Part shown: positions 1 to 11,738 of the stretch, piece by piece
How positions within the stretch are numbered: the stretch's first letter is position 1
Layout of the letters: every line of letters starts with the position of its first letter
Assembly: GCA_904066235.2 (NCBI GenBank)
Contig: CAJFCV020000001.1
Span: 124,001-188,000 of the forward strand
Source: Bursaphelenchus xylophilus
Lineage: Eukaryota > Nematoda > Chromadorea > Rhabditida > Aphelenchoididae
Length of the DNA: 64,000 bases
Direction: 5' to 3'
The notes under the pieces: generated by a model
Database searches by the model: none
Told to the model about the DNA's origin: nothing
The model's input: only the letters and a program-made list of their open reading frames with translations
Translations under genes and position numbers: made by a program

Positions 1-219
1 GGGCTTATTTTGGGACGTCGCAAAATGGCCGATTTGCTACCTCCCAATTTTGCGCCGTCGCAAAATGGCCGATTTGCTTCCGACGCATTTTTTGGAGATT
101 GCAATTTGAGGTTTCCGCTACTTTTTGAAATTGGTAGCGAATCCAGCAAACATTCTCGAGCTCGAGAAAAAATTCTTATTCCTTCGCTCTTAAGTGATTT
201 TCAAATCACTTATAGGTAA
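1..219. repeat. Truncated copy of the fold-back element seen at 49.2-51.2 kb
   Basis: This stretch matches 51.0-51.24 kb closely and matches the reverse complement of 49.23-49.5 kb. It contains the recurring phrase CAAAATGGCCGATTTGC twice and ends in the same CTCGAGCTCGAGAA and TTCCTTCGCTCTTA blocks. The open frame across it is low-complexity repeat sequence and I do not consider it a gene. The rest of the element lies outside the window or has been lost. Confidence 0.7.
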
Positions 220-1310
220 TTTTTATTTTCGGCGCCCGGGAAATTCACTTATAGGTAATTATAAATACTTATAGGTAACAGAAAATTATGCACAGTGCAG
301 GATAGATAAAAATTTATTCAAACAAAGTAAAAAACAACTTGACTGATATATTACCGGTTACACATGTGGTTAGCGCATCTTCTGTGTCCTGAGGGGCAAG
401 GATTGTTTCTGTGCGGATTTTCTATGGGCACTCCTGCGGCTAGATGCACTGAAAATAGTCAAAGATAAAGAAAAAGTAAATAAAATTGTCGGAGATAGTT
501 TATTATGAGCTGTCCTTGAACTCATTTTTTTTTGCTTTCCCATCCCAAAAATTAGTTTGAGGATCAGAAATTTGGCAATGATATTTTGAGACATCATGTT
601 TTTTATGTTGTACTAGGTCTAGGTGAATATTATCGACATACCTGAGGCATCCGAGAGTCATTTTTTCCAGACATTGTGTACACGTTGTCCATTTACTTCC
701 TCCACGAACATTTTGTGATTATCTGAAATAGTGGGTTCACCTGGACCTAGTACAACGTAAGAAAACTATGTCTTGAAAAGTTTCTGGCCTTCTGAAATGT
801 GGAAGCAGTTTAAAACACCTACCAAAATCGAGGAAAGAGTTCTCCATCCAAATTCTTGATTGATCATGCTTGTTCCTAGATCTTCCCAGGCTGTCTGCTT
901 TTCCATTTTGACTTGTTTCCTAATCGGGAAGTTTCTTATGTTCCGGATTTTTCATCTACCCACTGTTTACAGTCCTGTAAAAGAAAATAACTCACTAGAA
1001 ACACCTTACCTTGTTCCATCCAACGTTTAAATACCCTCTTTGACCAGTACTGCTACGCAAAACTTAGAATTTCTAAGTCTCGCCCATGCGTTCAAAAAGC
1101 CAAAAGCGTCTTTGGCGCTCAACTGTTTTCTTTTCGGAGTCCTTATTGGTAATTATAAGTAAATAAAGGTTTTTATAAGTAAATATAATTTCTTATAAGT
1201 AAATCAAAATAGGCTCCGCCTTTTTTTAACTTATAAGTGAATTTTTGGGAAATATTTTTACCTATAAGTAAATAAAAGTTTTTATAAGTAAAAACGAATC
1301 CCCTGTGAAC
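220..1310. mobile_element. Probable DNA element with inverted arrays of subterminal motifs
   Basis: The left end (about 205-285) carries at least three copies of ACTTATAGGTAA-like motifs. The right end (about 1148-1295) carries six or more copies in the opposite orientation (TTACTTATAAG or TTACCTATAAG). Arrays of short subterminal repeats in inverted orientation are typical of class II elements. No transposase is recognisable, so this would be a non-autonomous copy. A smaller inverted repeat sits inside it (TTGTACTAGGTCTAGGTGAA at about 608 and its complement at about 733-763), which suggests a nested insertion. Boundaries are approximate. Confidence 0.5.
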
Positions 1311-1406
1311 CTTTATATTGTACTTGACAAAAAATCCCGAAATTTTCTAGTCAGTAGTTAATTTTCGAAACTAAACATAGGCCTGACCGCTGTAATTTTA
1401 TTTTTT

Positions 1407-2014
1407 CCAATTGTCGTTTTTCCCAATCGTCTTTTTCTTTACTGATTTTCTGCGAGCTCAAATTTTATTCACAGCAAATTTTGTACAGTATGTATTTCCT
1501 TGTGGTTTAGAATGTCATCGCTTTGTTGGATTTGTTTGCACCTTTGCGCCTGCAAAGAAGGACCACTGCTTTACACAAACGGTGTGGAAAGGCATGGAAT
1601 GGTATTACGTTGTAAAGTGACCAACGAGAGCAAGACACGCAATCCAAAGGTCAATTTCTTTGGCGAGCCGCGGCTCAAAATACACTGCAGTGGCGTTCAA
1701 TCGAGGGAAAAGATACAATTGTGGGCGCCGATGAAGGAAATGTTTGTCTTGGGTTTTCAAAACTGCCCCGGAAACCCAAATTTCCGTCCACTTCACAAGT
1801 CATCAACGATCCGCAATATCCCCATCTTAATCAATCCGCCTTCGCGCAAGAAGGAGCTGCCGGCTCGCACAGAAAGGTGCGATCAGGCTGACCTTGACTC
1901 CATTCCGAAACTGTGTCGAGCCGTTTTTTCCATGTCGTTCCGCTATCAGAAGGGCCGGCGGCGAAGGTTGTGGATCTGAAAAGCAGTTCCGAATTCGTTG
2001 AAGTACCGTCGTGA
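1407..2014 (+). pseudogene. Possible coding remnant with competing frames
   Basis: Three frames are open in succession or overlap here. One is open from about 1411 to 1620 and has cysteines spaced as in small secreted domains. A second is open from 1500 to 1979. A third reads from 1616 to 1886, is interrupted by two TGA codons, and then runs on to a TGA at 2012-2014. The third reads as a plausible hydrophilic C-terminal tail and stops only 7 bases before the ATG of the ZP gene. I recognise no family. It could be the 3' end of an upstream + strand gene with frameshifts, or chance. Confidence in any one reading is low. Confidence 0.25.
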
Positions 2015-2021
2015 CGGAAAC

Positions 2022-5000
2022 ATGAGGTTTCGGCTTTTGCTGATTTTAGCAAGTCTTGTGGTTGTTGAAGCGTCGTTGAAACGTAAGTTGCAATTGTAAA
2101 TTGTCATCGAAAAGATACTTTGCCACCAAAAAGGTACTTTCCTTGTTAGTGACACTTTTGGGTAACCGCGACGTCGGCGTCGCAACCACTTCGCGGGCAG
2201 CCGATATTTATCGATTAGAATTACGATTTTCCTCCCGCAATCTACGTAGTATGATAGAAATTTTGCATTGACAGCTCCCTTGGACTGTTAAGTTTACGAA
2301 TCTCCTTGGTTCTTCTCTATGCCCGCAAAGTGGTTGCCCGCAAGTATGGGCCCGCCGCTACGTCCTTTCGGTCTTAGGTCGTCCAGAAAGTTCGTTCGTT
2401 TTTTTCATTCCTAGTTTTACGAGGATTGTTTGTTGTTTGGCAAAGGGTATATATTTATTTGATACAGCCAGTTTTGTAGAGGAGAAAAAGCTGTATCAAA
2501 TATTAGGTTGGGGAATAAGTTCGTAGAGCTTTTTATTGTTTTGTTTTGCAAGGATTGTTTGTTGTTTGGCAAAGGGTATATATACTTTTTGATACAGTTT
2601 TTTCTCCTCTACAAAACTGTGTTTTTAGTTTTTTTTTGAAAATTTAATTTTTTATAATTTTTTGGGCTTAAAAAGTTTTTGAGGTCCTCTTCGCCATCGA
2701 ATTTTTCACCTCGGATTTGGTTTGACAGAAAGCGGAAAAGGTGGTAATCGGTTGGCGCAAGGTCCGAGAGTATGGTAGATGCTAAATAGCCTCCCATTCG
2801 AACTCATGGAGTGCGGTTTTGACGACTTGTGCAACATGAGAGCAAGATGACTCGTGGAGCAAGATGACTTGGCCTTGATTTCAGTCGAATAGCCCGATTT
2901 TCGAGGTGTAGTTGGGCATCATAGAGCTCCTTGTTGACAGTGGCGTTCTTTTGAGGCATGTCCCAATGCACCATGCCTTCCCAGTCCCCCCAAATGCAGA
3001 TCATGGCCTTTTTGGGTGGGGATCTTGCTTGACTGTCCCCTGGGGCCACCCACTCCAGGAAACAGTCAACATTTTGCTTTATATTGACGTACAGACACGA
3101 TTTTCATCCCCGATGATGATTCGATACAAAGACCGCCGTTTGCGTCCACGTGCTGCTCGGCGAAAAAAGCAGGTGTCGAAAACGCAAATTTTTGCCTCCT
3201 AGATGGTTCACTTTTAAGCCCAAAAAATCATTAAAAATTAAATTTACAAAAAAAACTAAAAGCACAGTTTTGTAGAGGAGACAGAACTCTTTCGAATGCA
3301 TATATAAACTTTTCCAAACAACAAACAATCGTTGCAGGACGAGGCAATAAAGAAATCGTTGCGGACTTATTCCCCAACCTAATACATATGTTCCATTTGC
3401 CGAAGAACAAACATTCCTTGTAAAACAAAGCAATGAAAAAACGAACCAACTTTCTGGACGACCTAATAAAACTGTCCCGAAACAAAATTTCCGTCATTTC
3501 AGCCACCGTATTCGGTGCGGTCAACCGAAAACGCTCCCCATCGGCACCAGTGAGTCCACTGAAACTAATCAGCATCGAGACGGTCTGCAAGGCGTCGGGA
3601 ATTTCGATTCACATCCGCACTGAGCGCAAATTCACGGGCCACATCACAACGTTGCTGGATCCCGTTGTTTTCCGTCACGCTTATCACAATGCGGACGAAA
3701 TCAACTTCCATTTGTGCCACTTCCAGCCCTTCGACAATGGAGAGCAGTTTGGGTTGAGGGGGCAAGACGATCCGAATGGAGTCCAATCGGACGGAAGCTT
3801 CAGCCGCTTAATGCATGACGTTGATGTTTTGCCGGATGTGCGCACGCAAGATATCGATGGTCAGCTGAATGTGCCCGTCTGTGATTTGTACTTGGAGAAG
3901 GGCAGTGGTAGGTTGAAAGTGACTAGCAAACACAGCTAGGCCAAACACGTCGCTGACATTACGCAGTCCCCTTGTTGACGCCAAATTTCAGCGTTCGGAA
4001 ATATTGTCGTTCCCGGCTCCTATCGGGCTCAAGTCGTCCTCCAAGCACACGGACTCAATGCGCCCGAGATTGTGACTCATCAAGACCAGATCATCCAAGT
4101 GTCTTGTGACTACACCGAATTCTTGAGGAAGCATTACTTCAACACGACGGACCGCTTCATCCCCGAGGCCTTTATCGGCGGCTTCAGTCAAGTTTTCCCC
4201 AACGTCGAGGGCGGAGAGAAAATTGAATTGGGCGAGAAGAAAGTCACGGCGTTGGTGGACGACTTGGCGGAGGCCCGCTTCGAGTTATTACCGCCATTGG
4301 AGGAATATGACTTTGTGATTACCAGGCTGACAACCAGCGCGTTTTGTGACAACTTGGAGGTGATCAAAGAGGGGTAGGTTTACACATAGCTGATAGAAGA
4401 AGTGCTCCAAGTGCGACGATCAGATTTGATGAAGTTTGGCACAGATTTAGAATAATTCTTTCTAACGCGCGCTTTGCAGAAACGATCGAGATTTTTAGAT
4501 AGCAAGATGGAAAAATATGACAATTTTTGGTGAATTTGGCATGGAAACTTCCATGCTTATTGGTACCACAGCGAAACCGGCAAAGGTCGGGCCCAAAACT
4601 GTGATTATCTCTGACCGCGCTCCGCCTTTTGCGTACTTTCTCGTCCGCAAGGATTGTTGAATATCTCAATCATGCCTGCAAAGGGCAAGCTAAAAGTTTC
4701 AGCAATTAATATGCGGTCTATGCGCGACGTGTGTGCAAAATCCAAAAATAAATCTGAGCGTCGCGCTTCAAACAGCTGGCTCGTATGAGAAAACAAATTC
4801 CAGTTGCCCAATCGCCAACCTCAGCAACATTGCGTATGTCGGCGAGATGAACACGGTAACCAGGACCGTAAAAACCTTCAACCTTTTGCCCATGGATTTC
4901 CTGTGCGACACCAAGAACGGGATCGCTGTCCATTACGAATACGTCGTTTGCAAGGGAAATTGTCATCGGCCGGTGTGCCCGGGTCAGAATGAAGAGGAGT

Positions 5001-8000
5001 TGGAACAGAAACGTAAGTGTTGGGCGGAATTTAAGAGCCCGGTTTATCCTTTTGATTTTGACTTTTTATATACTGAATAAAAAATATAAGGGGCGTATTC
5101 TTGGAGCTTTCAGAGCTTCCCGTTGAATTGCTCTAGTTATTTTTTGTTTAAATGCCCTCATGAATTTGGAAAAGCAAAATGTTTAGGGCTTGGCAAAAAT
5201 TGTAAAACGACATTCCAAAAAAAGGAAAAGCAAAGAAAAAACAGTCGTATTTTCAGCGGAAATCAAGTTATCCATCCGAAAGACCAGCCAGGTCCGTCCG
5301 ACCCAACCGGACATAAAAATCACCCAAGACGAAATTGAAGTGGTCTGCCGGAACGACGGGATCCATCTGAATTTCAAAATGGACAAGCCCTTCTACGGAG
5401 AGATCCATCTTGTCGATTATTATGACACCTGTAATTTGGGAGTGGTCAATGAGACCCAATTTGAATTTAATTTGGGGAAATTCGGAAGGAGACGGCCATT
5501 CGGCGGACAGATGACGGACGAGGACTTTGATCACACTGGAAATTGCAGTCTGAGGTGGGTTTTGAGCCGAACAGAGGTAACAAATTGGGATATGGTTCCA
5601 AAACTCAACAAAGTTGAGTATGTTCTCACCTATTTATTAAGTGCATGGACAGTTTTTCGTTTTTGTTCAAATCTAATGGAAGTCGCCACGACTTTTCGGG
5701 TCAGCGACAGTTCGGGTCAACGATACTATGGATCGTGTCGGTCCGTCGTTGTATGCATGGGGGAGGCTATGAGAAGACTTGCCAGTTTGTAGAAATAATA
5801 AGATTGATCGGGTTCTAGGACAGTTTATCACCTTTTTTGAAGTATTTTACATGTACGCATCATCGATAATATCTAGATAAACGTTGTGGGTCTTCGGTTT
5901 TTGCCCCAAACGTTGGTCTTTTATGTGTTACAATAAGTCAGGATACAGAAAACTAACGTTAGTAATAGCAAAAATTAGAAGAAGTCGACATATTGCAAAT
6001 CTTCACCGAGCCTTCGCCAAGTCTCCACCTTTCATCCAACGGCTTTACCAGGCCTCGTAAGAAATTCCTACAACCTTTTTTGGGTTCTTTGTGCCCGACG
6101 CCCCGTATCCATCAATATTGTTTTGACCCGAACTGTCGTAGTCCGAAAAGTCGGGACGCAAAAAAAGCCATTTGCATTGCGTAAATGTTTGAGCAAAACC
6201 GCGGCGACACGGTTAAAAAAACTGCTTGATAAAAATATTATGAAAACAGTGTGATTAAGCGTCAGTTTCATGACATTCTAGATGGTCCCTCGGAGACGTT
6301 CCCTTCTTCACCGGGCAAATCCTCATCTCCCAGAACAAGCTTCGAATGCCCGAACTGATCACTTCCATGGATCAAGTCTTCAAATTCACTTGTGATTACT
6401 CCGAAGCGGCGCGTCGCAAGTCGACCACTCGACGTGGACTCGGCCGCGTTTCTCAAGTTTTCCCGTCACCCGACCGCGCGCATTCCCCATTCTCCCAACA
6501 AATGGTCGACTCGAACGGGGAGCTGAACGTGGATCTTGATGAAATCATTGAATTGAATTTCGAAATGGTCGAGACCACCCCCGAGTATCAGGACTTTTAC
6601 ATCAAGGAGTGCACCATCGGAAGGAAAAGCCGATTACGATATGTGGAACATGGGTGAGGAAATGCGATGATTTTTGGGGGTTACGTTCGTCTAGGGTTTT
6701 ATAAGGCAGTTGAGAAAGAAAGTCTTGGCAAAAACATGATGAAAGTCGGAGGATTCGAACTACCTAAGAAAAAGTGCCTAAAGCAATATGAAAATGCCCA
6801 ATGCAATATGAAAATTTTGTCTGTTCCAGCTGCATTAGCCCAACCTTCGAAAATAAGCTGGTTCATGGCGAGATTGACAGTCAATACAAGCGACAGAGGA
6901 GTTTCAAAATCCAGCCTTTCCTGTTCATGGACGACTCGGACCACAGTGCGTTGGATGTGGAGTGCACTTTCGAATACTGTGTGGGGGCTTGTGAGCAGCC
7001 GGATTGTGCAGCCATGGCTGAGGAGGAGAAGGAGGCAGAAAGGCGTGAGTTTTTTTATTACTGCCATAGGGGATGAATGTTTGTCGATTTAAGTCATGCA
7101 GGTTTCATCGTATAAAATGTCGCATTTAAGTTCAAAAAACGCAAGAAAAACGAAAGAAATTTGTGTTCACATGCTCAGGTTGAAATCTACTATGTTTCGA
7201 AAATTTTATTTTTGCGAAAATGCGTCATCGTGACAGGTTTTTCGGAGATTTTTGTTTTTTGTCATCATCGTATAAAATGTCACCTTAAAATAAAAAAGTG
7301 TGGCAAAAAATAAATTTTTGCTTTTTGGCTGTCTTGATAAGTCATCTTCGGTATTTTTTACAATTTTTTTACTTGGAAAGAGCGTCATCGTGACATGTTT
7401 TTGGAAGTTTTTTGAAATTCCATTCCTTAATTTTTCAGCCACCGTGACCATCAACGTCAACAAACTCAGTATGGCCAAAGAAGAGACCACAGCACCCGTG
7501 ATCCCCACACACTTCATTCAAACACTCTGCACTGGCAACGGAATCCACGTGGAGGTTCGAGACCGAGAACCATTCAGTGGAAGGTTTTACGCGATGAGGC
7601 GCGCTCACGATTGCTATCAACATTCAGAACACAGTGGAGTCATCAACATGTTCTTGGGTGAGTTTAGCGGGGTTTTCAGCTTTTTTTTTGAAGAAAATTC
7701 TCTTTGCACATTGAAAAAGTTTGGAGCCTAGGAGAAGGCTTTGTTAGTAGAAATAATAAGATTGATCGGGTCCTGGGATGGCTTATCACCCATTTTGAGG
7801 TATTTTACATGTACTCACATCAATAATAGGTAGATAAAAGTTACGGATCTTTGGTTTTTGCCGCAAATTTTGGTATGTTAGAATAGCATAGGACAAAGAA
7901 AACTAACGTAAGTAATGGCTAAAGTTATAAAAACTGGAGACATTGCAAGTCTTCGCCAAGTCTCCGCCGAGCGTCCGCCGGACATCCAGCTGCTTTGCCA

Positions 8001-11000
8001 GGCCTCGGAGGCACTTTCTAAAACCTTTTTTGGGTGTTCACCTGCTCTACGCCCCGTATCGATCAATTTTGTTTTGACCCGAATTGTCGTTGACGCGCAC
8101 AGTTCTGCCTCAACAATTACTCATTTTTACACTGCATTGTGCTTTTCGATATATTCGTTGAAAGTTTGAGAGCGTTACAAAAAACAAAATTAAATTTTTT
8201 TATCCCAAAATAATTCCAGGACTTCCCCAAAACTTCACTCATCGCGTCGAACAGCCCAATTGCGATATTCGAGAGTTCGAGAACAACACCCTTGGCCAGT
8301 TCTTGATCTACGAACCGGACAACAGCAAGCTAGATGGGCTTCTCACACCGCTGGACCGGATCTACTGGATCAAGTGTAATTACAGCGGCTATGTTCATCA
8401 AGATTCGAATGGTGTGAAGAGTGTGGAGGAATCGATGGAACCGTTCTTCGGTAAGTATTGTTCGACAAAAAAAACTTTTGTCGGATTTTTTTATAATAGT
8501 TTTATTTGGCGGCGTGGCCGGTTCTGGATCGTCTAATTCCGACATACTCCTTAGGTCTTTATTAGATATACCAAAATGCAAAATACAATAATAAACATAA
8601 AATAGAACCCCAAAACCACGGAGTGCCCCTCGGCCCCATCCTCTCGGAGGGCCTAAATATGCGATCCGAGGGTCACCTCCCTCTAACCTCTCGGTCACAT
8701 CGACTGGCCAACCGATCGGGCATTCGCCTCGATCGGGCCGTTGACCTAGTTTCAAGATCGAGTAAAGGGGCGGAGTCTGAACCCTTAACTCCTCCGGGCC
8801 TTTTAGAAATTGCTTGTCCTCAAGCAATATGTACGGGTACTATATGTGACAAGACGATCTCTTTCTTGAGCACTTATTATATCTCAAATATATAGACTGG
8901 GGACAATAAAAATTGGCAGAAAGACTAGATTAAATCGTAACAATCTATAATACAAATTATGAATATGAATTACATCGTTATCCGAAATGTTCCGATGAAA
9001 TTCCTTGATGACGCTGAACTGAGGGCTGGCTGGCTGGTTGGTTATACTTTGCTCGGCCACCATCGGTCTGGTCTGTTTGCTGTTGAATTCAGTTGTCGAT
9101 GAAATGGGTCGAATAGTTTTCCAACGTTCCTTTCTGCGGGGTTTTGGAAAATCATCGTCCTCGATGATCCAACGAATTCTTCCATGTATATTCAGCTTTA
9201 AACGTAGCTATACGAAAAACAGCTGGTGGTCTTTGGATAAAGATTTAATTTTCTCCAAAAACTCTACCACTGAACTAAATTTTGGCATCTTCAATTTCTT
9301 TCTTTGGTCTATTATGACACACAAGCTAGAAATGGATGCAATATCAATTGGCACACATGTTTGCTAGTGTAGGTGGAACTTGTCGCAATCGGTTGCTTGC
9401 ACTTGCGAAACCATGAAGCCACTTGATTTATAAACCTGAGTTTCCTCTTTTGGACATTTTACAACGCAACGGTTCCGGGAAACGCTTGAGGTTGTTGTGC
9501 CAAAGGGTTACTAACGATTTGTTTTTTTTTATCCATGATCCAATTGATTGTCTTTATCTGGTTTTTTTTTTTGACGAATTATTTTGTCATGAAACACCGA
9601 ACAGACGCATCAACTAGGATTCTGGCCAAGCCGGCTAAAGCCGTGCTCGACTTGAGATTCCAACTGTCGGCCCCTTCAAAAAATGGACCGATAGATGGCA
9701 CTCTTATAGCTTGCCTCTTTCTCGGTCGTGAAGACCGGGGGCAGCGGATCGTCAATTTCAATTTTAAATTTAGAATTCATGACTACACGGATAAAATTTT
9801 TTTGGATTTTTTTTTGATAGATACTAACTACACTAAAGAGAAAAGAATAGACTCAGAAAAATAAACAACAGTGAACCTGAAAAACCTACGAACTCAATAG
9901 CTCAACTATGTGCAGCAAGCTGCCTACTATTAAACTGGGTTTAATAAATAGTTTACTTACCTGGAGTTTCTTGAGGGTATGGTTTCCTTGGCAGCTGATG
10001 ATATGAAGTCACGTTCCACGAGGTGTTGGTGAGTAGATGTGACAATTCTCCTGAGCCTTCCTCTTCTTTGGCCTTCCGTCTGGTGGCCAGGTCGCGTCTT
10101 TGGCCTTACGGATTAATGACTTAACGGGCCGCGACCGTATTTTACAACCCCAGCAGAGGGCAACTGCTGTTGCGCTGCCTCTCTGTCGTAAATCGGGCGA
10201 ATGGCTCGCCAAGTGGCGACCCAATTTTAATACGGGCAGAGGGTACCTGAATTTACAGCGCCTCTCTGTCGTAAATACCGACAGAAATTTTGTCGACCAG
10301 ATGCGGCTGGCCAGGGACACTACCGTAATTGAGGATAAAGAAAATTTTGAAATTAAAGGTATATCTAACTAAACCTAAGAAATATGAACACCTACAACCC
10401 ATCCCATGACCGGTTGGGATCTAGCGAAACGAGGCCCCATTTAGAAACCGCCATAGACCGGCATTCGCGACTACCGGCTATAATAACGGCCTCATCTCCC
10501 CCGCTCTCTACGTGGCTGGAGGAGCTACCGTTGAGGACAGCTACTGTCTCGACAATGGTCGAGAGCCGCGAAGACTAACTGAAGACCTCGCAACCTAGTC
10601 ATCTTCCAACCGGGCTGGGTTACCTAGAGTTGCGATGTGGAATAGACGGAACCACTCTGAGCTACCAGTTTTATTTGGCGGCGTGGCCGGTTCTGGATCG
10701 TCTAATTCCGACATACTCCTTAGGTCTTTATTAGATATACCAAAATGCAAAATACAATAATAAACATAAAATAGAACCCCAAAACCACGGAGTGCCCCTC
10801 GGCCCCATCCTCTCGGAGGGCCTAAATATGCGATCCGAGGGTCACCTCCCTCTAACCTCTCGGTCACATCGACTGGCCAACCGATCGGGCATTCGCCTCG
10901 ATCGGGCCGTTGACCTAGTTTCAAGATCGAGTAAAGGGGCGGAGTCTGAACCCTTAACTTAATAAAATGCAAAAAATTTTTTTTCAGGAAGTACGATACT

Positions 11001-11738
11001 GGTCTATCCTCGAATCAGTGATCAAAACGAACCGGATTTCCAAATTTTGGAGAACCAATTTGTGAAAGAGACCTTCAACATGGAGCTGTTGAATGGAGAC
11101 AAATTAATTGATGTAAGTTTATTTCCAATTTTATCGGAAATGCTCTCGATTATACGGCCCTAAGATTTCACTGTACATCGAATCTTAGGCGACATTTTAT
11201 ACGATGAAAATCAAAAATTTTGAAAGTTTCTCCCTAATACACGTTTCATCGTATAAAATGACCCCAAAAACCAGAGCTCGGCGTAATCAATTCGCATAAT
11301 CGCAGTTTGAGTGAATTCTGAGTAAATCCCATTTTGTAGGTCTTCCCCACCGAAACGCTCCAAATCGAGTTCGAAATGGCGCCAAACCCGCGATACGAGA
11401 ACTTCATGGTCACCGACTGCTGGTTCGGCAACGACCACATGCCTCGGGACGAGAAGCTCCAACTCGTCACGCAGGAGGGCTGCCCCAACCCCTACTACAC
11501 GCCGTTGATGGGGGCGGAGCCCATTCATCGGAGCAACCTCGACCGGAAGGTGGTGCTGAATGTGCACGCGTTCATGAACCAGAGCACGTTGCTGAAGCGC
11601 GCGTTCGACTTCGATTGTCAGCTGTGGTTCTGCGAGAAGGAGTGTCCGGTGCAGGATTGTGCCAAAACCGCCGCGGGGCTGTTGCATCCGCTGCACGGTG
11701 CGATGGAATTCTTGAGCGAAATGTTCGAAACCAAATAG
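2022..11738 (+). CDS. Secreted protein with three tandem ZP (zona pellucida) modules
   Basis: Proposed exons: 2022-2082, 3503-3907, 3992-4373, 4804-5012, 5257-5554, 6282-6653, 6830-7044, 7439-7657, 8220-8450, 10988-11112 and 11340-11738 (971 residues; all phases agree). Exon 1 encodes a signal peptide (MRFRLLLILASLVVVEA). Three ZP modules follow, at about residues 21-352, 353-647 and 648-971. Each has a ZP-N start of the type C..NGIH.....PF.G, a later C.Y, and a ZP-C end of the type F.FDC...C....CP. Each module ends in an acidic/basic linker (EEELEQKR, EEEKEAERR) and each junction is phase 1, as expected from duplication of a phase-1 exon cassette. ZP proteins polymerise into extracellular matrix such as nematode cuticle. 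No transmembrane segment or GPI tail follows the last module, so it should be secreted. The alternative is three tandem genes, but modules 2 and 3 have no signal peptide or start codon of their own. Confidence 0.8.
2155..2375. repeat. Copy of a dispersed repeat also at 48.2-48.6 and 59.6-59.9 kb
   Basis: It shares TTAGAATTACGATTTTCC and the CCCGCAAGT..GGGCCCGC block with 59.64-59.88 kb, and in reverse with 48.27-48.42 kb. It lies in intron 1 of the ZP gene. No coding potential is visible. Confidence 0.5.
2503..3382 (-). mobile_element. Mariner element, internally degraded, in ZP intron 1
   Basis: The terminal inverted repeats begin TTAGGTTGGGGAATAAGT at 2503 and end with the exact complement at 3382. 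Both are flanked by TA (2501-2502 and 3383-3384), the mariner target-site duplication. The minus strand keeps two pieces of transposase: 2804-3049 (with IWGDWEGMVHWD and NATVNKELYDAQL) and 2609-2797 (with SDLAPTDYHLFRFL, which carries the last catalytic Asp). Frameshifts and stops separate them, and at 880 bp the element is shorter than an intact mariner (about 1.3 kb), so it is dead. A fragment of a related copy lies just outside at 2420-2500. Confidence 0.9.
4397..4740. repeat. MITE-like family B copy (partial) in ZP intron
   Basis: The right end contains CTGAGCGTCGC, the hallmark of a family of about 440 bp whose termini are AAGTACTCCAAGTGCGACGC and its inverse. This copy is diverged and lies in the intron between exons 3 and 4 of the ZP gene. 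The next exon starts about 65 bases downstream of it. Confidence 0.6.
5076..5081 (+). promoter_or_regulatory. AATAAA polyadenylation signal inside ZP intron after module 1
   Basis: If exon 4 of the ZP gene is not spliced, its frame runs on for about 22 codons to a TAA at 5078-5080, which overlaps this canonical AATAAA. That arrangement would allow a short isoform carrying only the first ZP module. It could equally be a chance hexamer in AT-rich intron sequence. Confidence 0.35.
5686..6160. mobile_element. MITE-like family A copy in ZP intron
   Basis: It is bounded by CGACTTTTCGGGTC at the left and its complement CCGAAAAGTCGGGACGC at the right. Inside are the family's standard blocks (ATACCTCAAAATAGG in reverse, AAGATCCGTAACTTTTATC in reverse, CTTCGCCAAGTCTCC). 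It carries no coding sequence. The same family occurs at 7.73-8.10, 18.1-19.8, 22.66-23.10, 24.60-25.05, 27.34-27.83, 37.27-37.61, 45.67-45.90, 58.02-58.32 and 62.53-62.96 kb. Confidence 0.75.
7730..8100. mobile_element. MITE-like family A copy, left end missing, in ZP intron
   Basis: The internal blocks and the right end (GACCCGAATTGTCGTTGAC) match the other family A copies, but the left terminal repeat is absent. It lies in the intron between ZP exons 8 and 9. Confidence 0.65.
8498..10959. mobile_element. Non-autonomous LTR retrotransposon with two apparently identical 293-bp LTRs
   Basis: The LTRs lie at 8498-8790 and 10667-10959. They run in the same direction, are the same length and look identical base for base by eye. 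Each starts AGTTTTATTTGG and ends CCCTTAACT. The 4-bp duplication TAAT flanks the element (8494-8497 and 10960-10963). The 1.9 kb interior has no reverse transcriptase, integrase or protease that I can recognise, only short open frames, so this is probably a non-autonomous derivative mobilised by another element. It lies wholly within the ZP intron between exons 9 and 10. Identical LTRs point to a recent insertion. Family assignment is open. Confidence 0.85.

Noticed and set aside
6745..6775. GGATTCGAAC, resembling a tRNA T-loop
   Set aside because: There is no acceptor, D or anticodon stem around it, and it lies in a ZP-gene intron.
8330..8827. Minus-strand open frame of 165 residues, also at 10595-10972
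   Set aside because: The shared part is translation of the LTR and repeats identically in both LTRs; it has no domain.
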